A stretch of 64,000 bases of DNA from Alkalilacustris brevis (GTDB taxonomy: Bacteria; Pseudomonadota; Alphaproteobacteria; Rhodobacterales; Rhodobacteraceae). Positions within the stretch are counted from its first letter, which is position 1. Every line of letters starts with the position of its first letter. The DNA is taken from NCBI RefSeq assembly GCF_003350345.1, contig NZ_QNVJ01000053.1, positions 26,528 through 90,527 of the forward strand, read 5' to 3'. Shown in pieces: positions 18,007 through 26,146 of the stretch. The position numbers and the translations under genes were made by a program. The notes beneath the pieces are model-generated. The model was not told the origin of the DNA and made no database searches. It worked only from the letters and a program-made list of their open reading frames with translations.

Positions 18007-18780
18007 ATGTCGATCGATCTGGATATCCACGAAGGTGTGGCCACCATCACCATCAACCGTCCCGAAAAGCGCAACGCGCTGGATGCCGAACATTACGAAG
18101 GGCTGTCGAAAGCCTGGACCGAGGTGCGCGATAACCCCGAGATCCGCGTCGCCATCATCACCGGTGCGGGCGACAAGGCATTCTGCGCTGGCGCCGACCT
18201 GAAAAGCTGGATCGGGCGCAAGCAACCCCTGTCCGAAATGTGGCTGACCCAGAAGGACCAGTTGCTCAACCGCGGGCTGGAGGTCTGGAAACCCGTGATC
18301 GCGGCCATCAACGGCGTTTGCGTGGGCGGCGGGACGACCTTGATGCTGGCCACCGACCTGCGGGTGGCCTGCCCCGAGGCACGTTTCGGGCTGGCCGAGG
18401 TCAAGCGCGGGATCATCGCGGCCAATGGCGGCACGCAGCGGATCATGCGTCAGTTGCCCTATGCGGTGGCCATGGAAATGCTGCTTCTGGGCGACATGAT
18501 GGATGCCGAAACCGCTCTGCGCTGGGGGTTCATCAACCGCGTGGTCCCGCGCGAGGGGCTGATGGACGCGGCACAGGACATGGCCGCACGGGTGGCGGCC
18601 AACGCCCCGCTGGCCACGCAGGCGGCGAAGGAGCTGGCCGTGCGGTCGCAAGACATGAGCCTGGCCGAAGGGTTGCGGCTGGAGCAGTTCACAAACCGCA
18701 TATTGTCGCATTCTACCGATGCAGCGATTGCCCGCGAAGCCTTCGCCGCCAAGCAGAAACCCGAATTCCGGGGTGAGTGA
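18007..18780 (+). CDS. Enoyl-CoA hydratase/isomerase-family (crotonase) protein
   Basis: A 257-residue crotonase-fold protein. The oxyanion-hole segments AFCAGADLKSW (residues 59-69) and INGVCVGGGTTL (101-112) are present. Of the two catalytic glutamates of classical enoyl-CoA hydratase, only one is retained: Glu131 in FGLAEVKRG. The position of the other (E in GGGCEL of typical enzymes) is Thr111. Single-glutamate crotonases are often isomerases or catalyse other reactions, so hydration is not certain. The stop overlaps the start region of the CoA-transferase gene. Expected role is the second beta-oxidation-like step. Confidence 0.88.
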   Translation: MSIDLDIHEGVATITINRPEKRNALDAEHYEGLSKAWTEVRDNPEIRVAIITGAGDKAFCAGADLKSWIGRKQPLSEMWLTQKDQLLNRGLEVWKPVIAAINGVCVGGGTTLMLATDLRVACPEARFGLAEVKRGIIAANGGTQRIMRQLPYAVAMEMLLLGDMMDAETALRWGFINRVVPREGLMDAAQDMAARVAANAPLATQAAKELAVRSQDMSLAEGLRLEQFTNRILSHSTDAAIAREAFAAKQKPEFRGE

Positions 18781-18782
18781 CC

Positions 18783-19979
18783 ATGACGCAGCCGCTTCCC
18801 CTTGCCGGTATCCGGGTGTTGGACCTGACGCAGATCTACAACGGCCCCTATGCCACCTTCCTGATGGCCATGGCCGGGGCCGAGGTGATCAAGATCGAAC
18901 CGCAGGATGGCGAATACCTGCGGCGGCGCGATGCGTCCTCGGGGGCGGGAGTGCCCTTTGCCATGCTCAATGCGTGCAAGGATTCGGTCTCGCTCAACCT
19001 GAAAACCGACAAGGGGCGCGAGATCTTTCTGCAACTTGCCGAAACCGCCGATGTGGTGGCCGAGAATTTCTCTCCCGGCACCCTGGACCGGCTGGGCATC
19101 GGCTGGGAGGCCCTTTCGGCGCGCAACCCGGCGCTGATCCTGGCCAGCAGTTCCGGCTATGGCCAGGACGGGCCGTACCGCGACATGATGGCCATGGATA
19201 TTACCGTGCAGGCCATGTCCGGGCTGATGAGCGTGACCGGCACTTCTGATGGCCCGCCGCTCAAGACGGGCGCGGCGGTGTGCGATTTTGGCGGCGGCAT
19301 CCACCTCTACGGTGCCATCATGACCGCGCTCTTTGAACGCACCCGCACCGGCTGCGGCGCCCGGATCGACATTTCCATGATGGAATCGGTCTACATGACG
19401 ATGGCGTCGAACATGGGTATGCTCTTCGGGGACCGCCGGGGCGAGATTCCGCTGCGCACGGGCAACCGCCATGGCGGCCTGAGCCTGTGCCCCTACAGCG
19501 TATATGCCACAAGCGACGGCCATGTGGCGATCATCTGCAACAGTGACCGGCATTGGGCGGCGCTGGCACGCTGCATGGACCGCGCCGACCTGATCGATGA
19601 CCCCCGCACGCGCCACAATCGCGACCGCGTCGCTCATATGGAAATGGTGGACGGGCTGATTGCCGAATTCGCGGGCCGGCACAGCACGGAGGACCTGGCC
19701 GCGATGCTGCGCCGCAACAAGGTGCCCGGCGCCCCGGTGCGCCCGCTGCCCGACGTGATGGCCGATGAAGCCCTGCACGAACGCGGATTCCTGCACCGGG
19801 TGAACCATCCGGATTTTGGCGAGATCAGTCTGCCGCGCTCGCCGCTGCGCATGGGAGGCGCGGCACAGGCCGAATACCGGCCCAGCCCGCCCCATGCGCA
19901 GGACAATGCGCGTATTCTTGGCGAATTGGGAGTGGACGGCGCCGCACTGGAAGAATTGCGCCGCGAGGGGGTAATATGA
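18783..19979 (+). CDS. Family III CoA-transferase (CaiB/BaiF type)
   Basis: A 398-residue family III CoA-transferase that moves CoA from a donor such as succinyl-CoA to a carboxylic acid. N-terminal signature GIRVLDLTQIYNGPYATFLM and AGAEVIKIEP are typical; the catalytic aspartate is Asp168 in AAVCDFGG, matching Asp169 of formyl-CoA transferase. The ATG at 18783 is used here; an overlapping GTG at 18777 is the alternative start. It ends in an ATGA overlap with the thiolase gene. A second, related CoA-transferase (23638-24837) closes the unit, and together they could form a BbsE/BbsF-like pair. Confidence 0.92.
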   Translation: MTQPLPLAGIRVLDLTQIYNGPYATFLMAMAGAEVIKIEPQDGEYLRRRDASSGAGVPFAMLNACKDSVSLNLKTDKGREIFLQLAETADVVAENFSPGTLDRLGIGWEALSARNPALILASSSGYGQDGPYRDMMAMDITVQAMSGLMSVTGTSDGPPLKTGAAVCDFGGGIHLYGAIMTALFERTRTGCGARIDISMMESVYMTMASNMGMLFGDRRGEIPLRTGNRHGGLSLCPYSVYATSDGHVAIICNSDRHWAALARCMDRADLIDDPRTRHNRDRVAHMEMVDGLIAEFAGRHSTEDLAAMLRRNKVPGAPVRPLPDVMADEALHERGFLHRVNHPDFGEISLPRSPLRMGGAAQAEYRPSPPHAQDNARILGELGVDGAALEELRREGVI

Positions 19980-21109
19980 CGACGCTGCGAGGGAAAACCG
20001 CCATCACCGGCGTGGGCCACACGAGTTGGGGCAAACACCCGGACCGCGACCGGCTTTCGCTGATGACCGAAGCCGCGGCAGCCGCAATCGCCGATGCCGG
20101 GCTGGAAAAGGGGCAGATCGACGCGGTTCTGGTCAAGATGGCCAATTCTGCACCTTCCATTCTGTGGGGCCAGAAGGTGGCCGAGGCGCTCGGCCTGCAA
20201 CCTGCCATCGGGCTGTCGCTGGATCAGGGCGGCGCGGCCTGCACCGGGCTTGCCACCTATGCCGCGCTGGCAATCGAAGCGGGGATGATCGAGAACGCGC
20301 TGATCCTTTATGCCGACACGCCGCGCACCGGGTCGCGTGCGGCCATGCACAGGCCCCGCGGCGACGATGCGGTGATGGGCTGGTATTCGGTGGCGGCGGG
20401 CTATGCCATGCTGCACCGGGCCTATCGGGAAACATACGGTGCAAATGACGAGGATTTCGGCATCATCGCCGTGCAGGCCCGCGCCCATGGCGCCGCCAAT
20501 CCCCATGCGCATCTGCGTCTGCCGCTGAGCATGGAGGAGTATCTCTCCGGGCCACTGGTGGTCGAACCCATGCGCCGCGATGATTGCTGCCTGGTCTCGG
20601 ACGGGGGGGCGGCGATCGTGATCGGCGCCACGTCGCGGGCAGCCGATCGTTCGCGCGCCGTGCCGGTACTCGGGCTTGGTCAGGGACAGGAAAGCTGGGA
20701 GGTGCATCTGCGCCCCGACCTGCTGCAGACCCGCGCGCAGGCCTCGGCGGAGATGGCGTTCCGCATGGCGGGGATCGGGCGCGGCGACATTTCCTTTGCC
20801 CAGCTTTATGATTGCTTCACCGTGACCGTGCTGCAGACGCTCGAAGACTATGGCCTTGCCCCGCGAGGGCAGGCCGGGGCGCGCGCGCGCGGCGAAGGGG
20901 TCGGCGTGGATGGCTGGTTGCCGCTGAACACCTCGGGCGGGTTGCTTTCGGAATCGGGCACGCCGGGGCTGCAACTGATCATCGAAGCCGTCCGCCAGTT
21001 GCGCGGCGAGGCGGTGCTGCAAACGCCCGCACCGCGTTTCGGGCTGGTGTCGAACCAGGGGGGAACCATGCACACCCATGCCACCATGATCCTGGGAGAG
21101 CCCCAATGA
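19976..21109 (+). CDS. Thiolase-like (SCP2/Ltp2/BbsB-type) acyltransferase or lyase
   Basis: A 377-residue thiolase-superfamily protein of the group that works with a DUF35 partner. A cysteine is present at the usual nucleophile position (Cys89, GGAACTGLATYA). The C-terminal NxxGG element reads NTSGGLLSESGTPG, so the GHP histidine of classical thiolases is missing; NTSGGxLSE is what I recall for BbsB- and Ltp2-like members. It could therefore be a 3-oxoacyl-CoA thiolase or, like Ltp2, a retro-aldol lyase acting directly on a 3-hydroxyacyl-CoA. ATGA overlaps join it to the CoA-transferase upstream and the DUF35 gene downstream, implying a complex. Confidence 0.88.
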   Translation: MTTLRGKTAITGVGHTSWGKHPDRDRLSLMTEAAAAAIADAGLEKGQIDAVLVKMANSAPSILWGQKVAEALGLQPAIGLSLDQGGAACTGLATYAALAIEAGMIENALILYADTPRTGSRAAMHRPRGDDAVMGWYSVAAGYAMLHRAYRETYGANDEDFGIIAVQARAHGAANPHAHLRLPLSMEEYLSGPLVVEPMRRDDCCLVSDGGAAIVIGATSRAADRSRAVPVLGLGQGQESWEVHLRPDLLQTRAQASAEMAFRMAGIGRGDISFAQLYDCFTVTVLQTLEDYGLAPRGQAGARARGEGVGVDGWLPLNTSGGLLSESGTPGLQLIIEAVRQLRGEAVLQTPAPRFGLVSNQGGTMHTHATMILGEPQ

Positions 21110-21507
21110 CCCGCCCCATGCCCGAGATCACCGACATCAACCGCCCCTATTGGGACGGATTGGCGCAGGGCGAGTTGCGCTTTCAGCGCTGCGACGGCTG
21201 CGGCCATGCCTGGCTGCCTGCACGGACGCATTGCCCCCAATGCCTGGGCGCGCGGGCGCAATGGCAGGTGGCATCGGGGCGCGGGCAGATCGTGTCCTGG
21301 GTGGTCTATCACCGTGCCTATGCGCCGCACCTGCAGGACCAGATTCCCTATAACGTGGCAATTGTCGCGCTGGAGGAAGGTCCGCGGATGCTGACCAACA
21401 TCACCGATTCCGCCACCGGCGAAGGTTTCGCCATCGGCGCGCCCGTGGAGCTGACCATCGAAGAGGAGGACGGGCTGCATCTGCCGCGGTTTCGTCTGCG
21501 CGCATAG
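21106..21507 (+). CDS. DUF35 OB-fold/zinc-ribbon partner protein
   Basis: A 133-residue DUF35 protein. Residues about 26-48 form a rubredoxin-like zinc ribbon with two CXXC pairs (RCDGCGHAW and HCPQCLG), and the rest is an OB-fold that typically contacts acyl-CoA. Its start overlaps the thiolase-like gene stop (ATGA). In BbsAB and the Ltp2-ChsH2 system the DUF35 protein is an obligatory subunit of the thiolase-like enzyme, so a heteromeric complex with the 19976-21109 product is likely. It ends the tight gene block; the tctB gene starts 90 nt later. Confidence 0.92.
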   Translation: MTRPMPEITDINRPYWDGLAQGELRFQRCDGCGHAWLPARTHCPQCLGARAQWQVASGRGQIVSWVVYHRAYAPHLQDQIPYNVAIVALEEGPRMLTNITDSATGEGFAIGAPVELTIEEEDGLHLPRFRLRA

Positions 21508-21597
21508 GGTCGGGCGTGCGGGAAATCGTTTCCTTGTCATCCGGATATGGCACACTGCGGCTGTGGCAGGGCGTTCGGGCAACGAAAGGGTATCCAC

Positions 21598-22041
21598 ATG
21601 CGCATTGACAGGGGCGAGGTGATTTCGGGGCTGATCGTGATCGCCTTTGGCGCCTGGTTTGCCTATGGCGCGTTGGACTATCGCATAGGCTCCCTCGCGC
21701 GGATGGGACCGGGGTTCGTGCCCTACAGCCTGGGGCTGATCAGCGTAGGGCTGGGCACCTTGATCGTGTTGAGTGCCTTCGGGCGCGTGGGTCGGGTTCC
21801 GTCAATTGACTGGCGCGGCATGGTCTGCGTTCTGGGGGCGGTGGGGCTGTTTGCATGGCTGCTGCCGCGCACGGGCATGATCCCCGCGACGATTGTCGGG
21901 GTGGTGGTGGCCTCGGTGGGTTCGCCGCTGACCCATCCGCCGGCGGTGCCGATCCTGGCCGTTGGCGTTGCCGCCGGCGCCTGGGTGGTCTTCGCGTTGA
22001 TCCTTGGTATCCAGATACCCGTTTTCCGGAGTCCGTTCTGA
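21598..22041 (+). CDS. tctB: TTT-family small membrane subunit (TctB-like)
   Basis: A 147-residue inner-membrane protein with four hydrophobic segments, starting RGEVISGLIVIAFGAWFAYG and including LGLISVGLGTLIVLSAF, the usual TctB layout. The start at 21598 has a GAAAGGG site about 7 nt upstream. Its stop overlaps the tctA start by one base (TGATG). It is the small permease subunit for the system whose binding protein is probably TctC at 14130-15089. Confidence 0.9.
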   Translation: MRIDRGEVISGLIVIAFGAWFAYGALDYRIGSLARMGPGFVPYSLGLISVGLGTLIVLSAFGRVGRVPSIDWRGMVCVLGAVGLFAWLLPRTGMIPATIVGVVVASVGSPLTHPPAVPILAVGVAAGAWVVFALILGIQIPVFRSPF

Positions 22042-23552
22042 TGGAGCTTGTGGACAACGTTATCCTGGGGTTCGGTATGGCGCTTTCGCCCACGAACCTG
22101 TTTTACTGCTTCATCGGGGTGTTTCTGGGCACCATGCTGGGTGCGTTGCCGGGGATCGGGTCGCTGGCGGCAGTTTCGATGCTGCTGCCGCTCAGCATTG
22201 GCTTGCCGCCCACAACGGCGCTGGTGATGCTGGCGGGGGTGTATTACGGGTCGGAATATGGCGGGTCGACCTCGTCGATTCTGCTCAACCTGCCTGGTAC
22301 GCCCACAAATGCCGTGACCTGCATCGACGGCTACCCCATGGCGCAGCAGGGCCGCGCGGGCGTGGCGCTGTTTTCCACCACCATAGCTTCTTTCGTGGGG
22401 GGCAGCTTCGGGATCATCGCGCTTTACACGCTTTCGCCACTGCTGGCTGATGCGGCCATCGCCATCGGCCCGGCCGAGTATTTCTCGCTGATGGTGGCGG
22501 GGCTGGTGGCAGCGGCGGTCGTGACCGATGAGCGCCCCCTGAAGGGGATTGCCATGGTGGCGCTGGGGCTGATGTTTGGCACCATCGGCACCGATGTGGA
22601 CAGCGGCGTGGCGCGCTACAACCTGGGCTATCTGGAATTGCGCGACGGGATCAGCTTCATCGCGCTGGCGATGGGGCTGTTCGGCGTGTCTGAGGTGATC
22701 ATGTCGTTGCGCTCGTCCATGAGCGGACGGCGAAAGATCGACAAGGTGACCTTCCGCTCCATGCTGCCCGAACGCGAGGAATGGCGCCAGTCGGCGGGTC
22801 CGGTCGCGCGGGGGGCATTGCTGGGCGGCGTGTTCGGCGCGTTACCTGGCACCGGAGCCACCATCGCGACATTCCTGAGCTATGCCATAGAGAAGAAGAT
22901 CGCCCGCGACCCGTCGCGCTTCGGCAACGGCGCGATCGAGGGGATCGTCTCTCCCGAGTCGGCCAACAACTCGGCGGCGCAGACCGCGTTCATTCCCACG
23001 CTCACGCTGGGCATTCCCGGCAGCGCCACGATGGCGATCATGCTGGGTGCGCTGATCATGAACGGGGTCGCGCCGGGCCCGCAGTTGATGATGAACAACC
23101 CGGAAATCTTCTGGGGTCTGGCGGCCAGTTTCTGGATCGGCAACGTGCTGCTTCTGGTGCTGAATATCCCGCTGATCGGACTGTGGATCCGGTTGCTGCA
23201 AATCCCCTACACGCTGCTTTATCCGGCAATCCTGATCCTGATATGCATCGGCACATACACGGTGCGCAACAGTGCCTTCGATATCATGCTGGTGCTGCTC
23301 TTCGGGCTGCTGGGCTATGTGCTGCGCACGCTGAAATTCCAGCTGGCGCCGATTCTGATCGGTTTCATTCTGGGCCCCATGATCGAGGAGAATTTCAAGC
23401 GCGCCATGCTGTTTTCGCGCGGGGATTTCATGACCTTCCTGGAGCGCCCGATTTCGGGGATCACCCTGTCGCTGACTGCGGCGCTGCTGCTTTGGGCGGT
23501 GTTCAAAACGCTGGCGGGCAGGCGCAGAGCTGCGCGAGCCATTGGTCAATAA
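22041..23552 (+). CDS. tctA: TTT-family large permease (TctA-like)
   Basis: A 503-residue polytopic permease, normal for TctA. Hallmark segments are FLGTMLGALPGIGSLAAVSM and GSTSSILLNLPGTPTNAVTC near the N-terminus, and the repeat-related GGVFGALPGTGATIATFLSY plus SPESANNSAAQTAFIPTLTL in the middle, which reflect the internal duplication of this family. The start ATG at 22041 overlaps the tctB stop, so the longer open frame beginning at 21855 is rejected. It would use an ion gradient to import the compound bound by TctC. Confidence 0.94.
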   Translation: MELVDNVILGFGMALSPTNLFYCFIGVFLGTMLGALPGIGSLAAVSMLLPLSIGLPPTTALVMLAGVYYGSEYGGSTSSILLNLPGTPTNAVTCIDGYPMAQQGRAGVALFSTTIASFVGGSFGIIALYTLSPLLADAAIAIGPAEYFSLMVAGLVAAAVVTDERPLKGIAMVALGLMFGTIGTDVDSGVARYNLGYLELRDGISFIALAMGLFGVSEVIMSLRSSMSGRRKIDKVTFRSMLPEREEWRQSAGPVARGALLGGVFGALPGTGATIATFLSYAIEKKIARDPSRFGNGAIEGIVSPESANNSAAQTAFIPTLTLGIPGSATMAIMLGALIMNGVAPGPQLMMNNPEIFWGLAASFWIGNVLLLVLNIPLIGLWIRLLQIPYTLLYPAILILICIGTYTVRNSAFDIMLVLLFGLLGYVLRTLKFQLAPILIGFILGPMIEENFKRAMLFSRGDFMTFLERPISGITLSLTAALLLWAVFKTLAGRRRAARAIGQ

Positions 23553-23637
23553 GGTGTTCGCCGGCGACCGGCGGGAACGGCAGTGCAACACCCGGCCACA
23601 GCCGCAACCCAGATACAAGTGACCGAGGGAGGGACGC

Positions 23638-24837
23638 TTGACTTCCGACAAACCGCTGCAAGGGGTTCGCGTTCTGGACCTGACCAATATGCTTTCAGGG
23701 CCTCTGGCCTGTCACCAGCTTGCCAGCATGGGCGCCGAGGTGATCAAGATCGAACCGGTCGGGCGTGGCGATCTGGCCCGCCAGCTTGGCGAGGTTCCGG
23801 CGCAGAATGCGCAGGGCATGGGCGCTTCGTTTCTGGCGCAGAACGCGGGCAAGCAATCGGTTTCCTTGAACCTAAAGGACCCGCGCGGGGCTGATATCCT
23901 GCGAAGGCTTGTGCGCGGCGCCGATGTGCTGGCGGAAAATTTCCGGCCCGGGGTGATGGCGCGCCTGGGGCTGGATTATCCGGCGCTCAAATCCGAAAAC
24001 CCGTCGGTGATCTATTGCGCGATTTCGGGGTTCGGTCAGGATGGTCCGTGGCGGGACCGGCCCGCCTATGACCACATCATTCAGGGCGTGGCCGGGGTAA
24101 TGTCGGTGACTGGCGAAGGCCCCGATCGCCCCTTGCGCGTAGGCTATCCCGTGGCCGATTCCATTGGCGGGCTGACAGCAGCCATGGCAATCTGTGCGGC
24201 GTTGAACGCGCCGGAACGCGGCTGCTTTCTGGATGTGTCGATGCTGAATGCGGTGCTGTCGACCATGGGCTGGGCGGCGTCGAATTACCTGATCGCCGGG
24301 GTGGAGCCCGTACCCGTTGGCAACCGCAACGTGACCTCGGCACCGTCGGGAACCTACCAGTGCCGCGCGGGGCTGATCAACATTACCACCAACAAGCAGG
24401 AGCAATGGGAGATTCTGGCCCGGCATCTGGGCCTGGAACGCCTGCTGGAGCGTCCTGAATATGCCACCGGCGAGGCCCGCAAGACCAACCGCGAGGCTCT
24501 GGAAGTGCTGGTGTCGGAGCGGCTGGTTACGCGCGACGCCGTGATCTGGGCCGAAGAACTGTGCGCCCTGGGCGTGCCGGCAGGCGAGGTTCTGACCATT
24601 CCGCAGGTGCTGGCCCATCCGCAGTTCGCCACCCGGGACCAGGTTGCGGAATACCCCGGCGTGCTGGCCGATGGCGCGCCCTTGCGAGTGCTGCGCCCGG
24701 GCTTCATGGTGGATGGACGCACCCCCGATACCCGTACTGCGCCGCCCCGGCTGGGCCAGGACACGGATGCGGTTCTGGGCGAACTGGGGCTCGATTCCGC
24801 GGCGCTGGAGGCGCTGCGCCGCGACGGCGTGATCTGA
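23638..24837 (+). CDS. Family III CoA-transferase (CaiB/BaiF type), second copy
   Basis: A 399-residue family III CoA-transferase. The start is TTG at 23638, supported by GAGGGAGGGA 4 nt upstream and by the conserved N-terminus GVRVLDLTNMLSGPLACHQL. The catalytic aspartate is Asp174 (GYPVADSIGG). It is clearly related to but not a recent copy of the CoA-transferase at 18783-19979. It could be the second subunit of a heteromeric transferase (as in BbsEF) or act on a later intermediate. It is the last gene of the unit; the following 205 bp contain the remnant of a quinone oxidoreductase and then a convergent GntR gene. Confidence 0.92.
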   Translation: MTSDKPLQGVRVLDLTNMLSGPLACHQLASMGAEVIKIEPVGRGDLARQLGEVPAQNAQGMGASFLAQNAGKQSVSLNLKDPRGADILRRLVRGADVLAENFRPGVMARLGLDYPALKSENPSVIYCAISGFGQDGPWRDRPAYDHIIQGVAGVMSVTGEGPDRPLRVGYPVADSIGGLTAAMAICAALNAPERGCFLDVSMLNAVLSTMGWAASNYLIAGVEPVPVGNRNVTSAPSGTYQCRAGLINITTNKQEQWEILARHLGLERLLERPEYATGEARKTNREALEVLVSERLVTRDAVIWAEELCALGVPAGEVLTIPQVLAHPQFATRDQVAEYPGVLADGAPLRVLRPGFMVDGRTPDTRTAPPRLGQDTDAVLGELGLDSAALEALRRDGVI

Positions 24838-24851
24838 CGCAGGAATCGCAT

Positions 24852-24957
24852 GGCCGCTGCTCGGCGCGATCCTTGCCATATGGGTGCGGCTGTCCATGCG
24901 CCGATGCGCCTCGGCGACCTGCTCCAGCGGAACGCGCGCTCGATCACCGGGCGCCAT
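24852..24957 (-). pseudogene. Remnant of quinone oxidoreductase 3' end
   Basis: About 105 bp match the last 35 codons of the quinone oxidoreductase gene at 11049-12020, in the same orientation; by eye roughly four of five bases agree. The peptide reads VAEAHRRMDSRTHMARI against AAEAHRHMDSGTHMGKI in the intact gene. The normal stop is lost and there is no upstream coding sequence. The intact gene and this scrap flank the whole CoA-ester module as direct repeats, suggesting duplication, recombination or insertion of the module next to an older copy. Confidence 0.7.
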
Positions 24958-25042
24958 CGCGGCAGCCTGCGTGACGGCGTCGGTGTTCAGGGTGCTGTCG
25001 AGGCTTATAGAAGGATCCGGAACAGTGCAGGTTGGCCGGGGC

Positions 25043-25783
25043 TCATGACTGGCTAGTGGCCTCTTGCTTGCGATGCTCGGCAAGGCTGCGAAAGGCATCT
25101 ACGGTGCGCTGGTAGTGCACTGCCAAAAGTTTGCAGCTTTCTTCGGCATCACGGCGCAGAACGGCATCGTGCAACTGCCTGTGCTCACGTGCAACATCCT
25201 TGTTATAGCGCACGCCAGCCGATGTAACCGCAACCCGGCGATAGCGTTCGCATTTGCTTGCCAGGCGCTGCTGGGTGCGCAACAGCCAGATCGACGGGCA
25301 CCCCGACAGAAGCGCGGCGTGAAATTCGGCATTCGCCTTTTCCCAGCGGTCGACTTCGTCAGACGCTCCGGCAAGCATTTGGGTATCCCATTTCTGCAGG
25401 ATGTAGCCGGTTGCGACAATTCGGCCTTCCCAATCCTCGTTGCCGTGTTCGATCGAAAGGCGCAATGCGGCCAGTTCGATCGCAGTGCGCGCGATGTTCA
25501 GATCGACGAATTCGTCAACGGTCAGCGGGGCAACCTGGAATCCGCGCCCCCCGCGGGCAATCACGAGATCCTCGGCCGTCAGACGCTGAAGGGTTTCGCG
25601 CAGTGGCGTGGGGCCAACTCCGTAGGCGCGGCTCATCCGGTCGATGCGCAGGTTCTCGCCCGGCTTGCGTTTGCCCGAGATGATGTCTTCCTTGAGCGCG
25701 GCGTATACGGCATCGACAGCCGAAGGGGTCATGTTCGGAGGTGCGGTGTCTTGCGGCATGGTCGCCGGCTTTTCAACTTTCAT
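25043..25783 (-). CDS. GntR-family (FadR/FCD) transcriptional regulator
   Basis: A 246-residue GntR regulator: an N-terminal winged helix (AVYAALKEDIISGKRKPGEN; VGPTPLRETLQRL) and an all-helical FCD effector domain (NIARTAIELAALRLSIEHG; EFHAALLSGCPS). Several in-frame starts exist (25759, 25783, 25798, 25801); 25783 is chosen for a GGAG 9 nt upstream. It converges with the CoA-transferase gene and lies downstream of a SLC13 permease gene on the same strand. Ligands of FCD regulators are often organic acids with a metal, which fits control of either neighbouring module. A perfect palindrome at 25979-25992 may be its site. Confidence 0.9.
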   Translation of the reverse strand: MKVEKPATMPQDTAPPNMTPSAVDAVYAALKEDIISGKRKPGENLRIDRMSRAYGVGPTPLRETLQRLTAEDLVIARGGRGFQVAPLTVDEFVDLNIARTAIELAALRLSIEHGNEDWEGRIVATGYILQKWDTQMLAGASDEVDRWEKANAEFHAALLSGCPSIWLLRTQQRLASKCERYRRVAVTSAGVRYNKDVAREHRQLHDAVLRRDAEESCKLLAVHYQRTVDAFRSLAEHRKQEATSQS

Positions 25784-26146
25784 CGCCTTATGCTCCATCA
25801 TCCAATCCGTGTAATGCCCCTGACCAGCGCGAAACAGGGGTGTGTTCTGCAGACGATCCGGGGGATTCGACCGCGCAAGGGGCGCGCGATACATTTGACC
25901 CGCTCCCCCGATGCATCCGCAATAGCCGCCACTGACAGTGATACCACCGGTCCTGCCGCGAAGATTGCAAAGGACTATCATATCGAGATATGTGGCGCAT
26001 ACGCGCTTGGCAAGGCAGGGCGCCCCGACGCGCGAAGGCAACGGGCCCTGGCGCGCGCGTCAACTGCAGGCCGGTCCCCGGCACTGTCCTTTCCTTCCGG
26101 GATCGCGACTGCGGCCGGAGTTTCGCGCAACGGGACTGGAGCGTGC
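25784..26146. other. Intergenic region with palindrome, no gene
   Basis: A 363-bp gap between two leftward genes. It contains the perfect palindrome CATATC-GA-GATATG (25979-25992) and a CCCCTG/CAGGGG inverted repeat (25817-25822, 25835-25840) that could be a weak hairpin in the GntR leader. The ORFs crossing it have no recognisable protein features. It probably carries the GntR promoter. Confidence 0.4.
25979..25992. promoter_or_regulatory. Candidate GntR operator palindrome
   Basis: CATATC and GATATG form a perfect inverted repeat around GA, about 195 bp upstream of the GntR start. Possible autoregulatory site; no experimental support visible in the sequence. Confidence 0.35.

Noticed and set aside
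21855..22040. Upstream in-frame extension of tctA
   Set aside because: Lies inside tctB in another frame; the ATG at 22041 overlaps the tctB stop and matches family N-termini.
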